Assembly: GCA_964487155.1 (NCBI GenBank) | Contig: CAZAQB010000075.1 | Span: forward strand, 1-15,406 | Source: CAZAQB01 sp964487155 | GTDB lineage: Bacteria; Pseudomonadota; Gammaproteobacteria; Nitrococcales; Nitrococcaceae | DNA length: 15,406 nt | Reading direction: 5' to 3' | Part shown: in pieces, positions 13,541-15,406 of the stretch | Numbering within the stretch: the first letter of the stretch is position 1 | Layout of the letters: every line of letters begins with the position of its first letter | Translations under genes and position numbers: made by a program | Notes under the pieces: generated by a model | What the model saw: the letters and a program-made list of their open reading frames with translations, nothing else | Told to the model about the DNA's origin: nothing | Databases searched by the model: none

Positions 13541-13559
13541 CCGCCGAACGAGTCGGCGG
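13541..13559. other. hairpin 2 in the nifL-nifA gap
   Basis: CCGCCGA (13541-13547) and TCGGCGG (13553-13559) form a perfect 7-bp stem with a 5-base loop ACGAG, ending 48 bases before the nifA ATG. No gene or clear second promoter is visible in the 13446-13607 gap. Confidence 0.5.
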
Positions 13560-13607
13560 CTCCGGATCAGAGGCGCTCCAGCAATGGCTTGGCGCCGAGG
13601 AGGGCTG

Positions 13608-15179
<1,572 letters not shown>

Positions 15180-15191
15180 GGGCGCGCGAGG

Positions 15192-15290
15192 ACGCCAGAT
15201 GCGGCGCTGGCGCGCCTTATTCGGCCTACGCGGGCACCGCGAAGCGCTGGAAACCTCGGCGTAGGCCGGATAAGCGAAGCGCATCCGGCG
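15192..15290. repeat. REP/BIME-like inverted pair after nifA
   Basis: CTTATTCGGCCTACGC (15216-15231) and GCGTAGGCCGGATAAG (15259-15274) form a 16-bp stem (one G-U in RNA) with a 27-base loop. The outer flanks GATGCGGCG (15198-15206) and GCATCCGGCG (15281-15290) extend the similarity to REP units of the GCCGGATGCG...CCTTATCCGGCCTAC kind. The element begins 12 bases after the nifA stop and may protect the 3' end of the nifLA transcript. No gene is visible from 15180 to the window end. Confidence 0.6.
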
Positions 15291-15320
15291 TCCCCGCCGG
15301 TCGTCAGCCCCCAAGCCGGC

Positions 15321-15354
15321 CGCGTAGAGTGCGCCGAGCAAAGCAAAACCGACC
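15321..15354. repeat. decayed copy of the 7-13-7 palindrome family, inverted
   Basis: Read on the minus strand, this stretch keeps the loop-like TTTGCTTTGCTC and the CTACGCGG tail of the palindromes at 484 and 6138, but its stem arms (GGTCGGT and GGCGCAC) no longer pair well. It looks like a degraded copy in the opposite orientation. Confidence 0.4.
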
Positions 15355-15406
15355 ATCTTCGGTAAGATTCGATCCCCGCCTCACCGGACCGCCCGGTCCT
15401 CCTCCG

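Noticed and set aside
15386..15399. Small hairpin GGACC-GCCC-GGTCC near the window end, considered as a terminator.
   Set aside because: The stem is only 5 bp and no T-run follows, and the context beyond the window is unknown.

Overview
The window comes from a high-GC gammaproteobacterium able to fix nitrogen. Three things point there: the tmRNA tag ANDDNYALAA; the smpB / ratA-ratB / bamE / fur housekeeping neighbourhood; and a NifL-NifA pair next to a seven-gene rnf operon, an arrangement known from Azotobacter vinelandii (rnf1) and some purple sulfur or Ectothiorhodospira-like bacteria. I cannot fix the genus from sequence alone.

Layout. (1) 1-1094, minus strand: tmRNA (ssrA, complete, its 3' CCA at base 1) downstream of smpB; together they form the trans-translation ribosome-rescue system. 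The 250-base gap between them holds repeats. (2) 1199-3332, plus strand: a sodium:neurotransmitter-symporter (SNF/LeuT-fold) transporter with an ATGA overlap into ratA, then ratB. (3) 3339-3707, minus strand: bamE, convergent with ratB and divergent from fur (3787-4200, plus). (4) 4201-4508: an intergenic stretch with palindromes and a possible Pho box, then a Tat-exported PhoD-type phosphodiesterase/phosphatase (4509-6128). (5) 6129-6294: a repeat-rich gap. (6) 6295-11628, minus strand: rnfABCDGEH, a tightly packed operon for a membrane complex that uses the ion gradient to drive electrons from NADH to ferredoxin/flavodoxin for nitrogenase. (7) 11629-11921: a divergent nif control region. (8) 11922-15179, plus strand: nifL and nifA, the redox/nitrogen-sensing anti-activator and the sigma-54 activator. 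(9) 15180-15406: a REP/BIME-like inverted pair and a decayed palindrome; no gene seen.

The most informative part is the 293-base region between rnfA and nifL. It holds two sigma-54 promoters facing apart (TGGCACG-N4-CTGCC for rnfA; AGGCCTG-N4-TTGCA for nifL), two perfect NifA upstream activator sites (TGT-N4-T-N5-ACA, 41 bp apart) and a perfect IHF consensus site between the activator sites and the rnfA promoter. The inferred circuit is that NifA, restrained by NifL under oxygen or fixed nitrogen, activates both the Rnf electron supply and its own operon from shared sites.

Other points: RnfD appears to have Ser where the covalent-FMN Thr is expected; RatB and RnfH are two paralogs of one family 3 kb apart; nifL and nifA are separated by 162 bases with two perfect hairpins; and a family of 7-13-7 palindromes with covarying stems lies in several gaps. 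I found no CRISPR array, insertion sequence, transposase or tRNA, and no wholly novel gene system.
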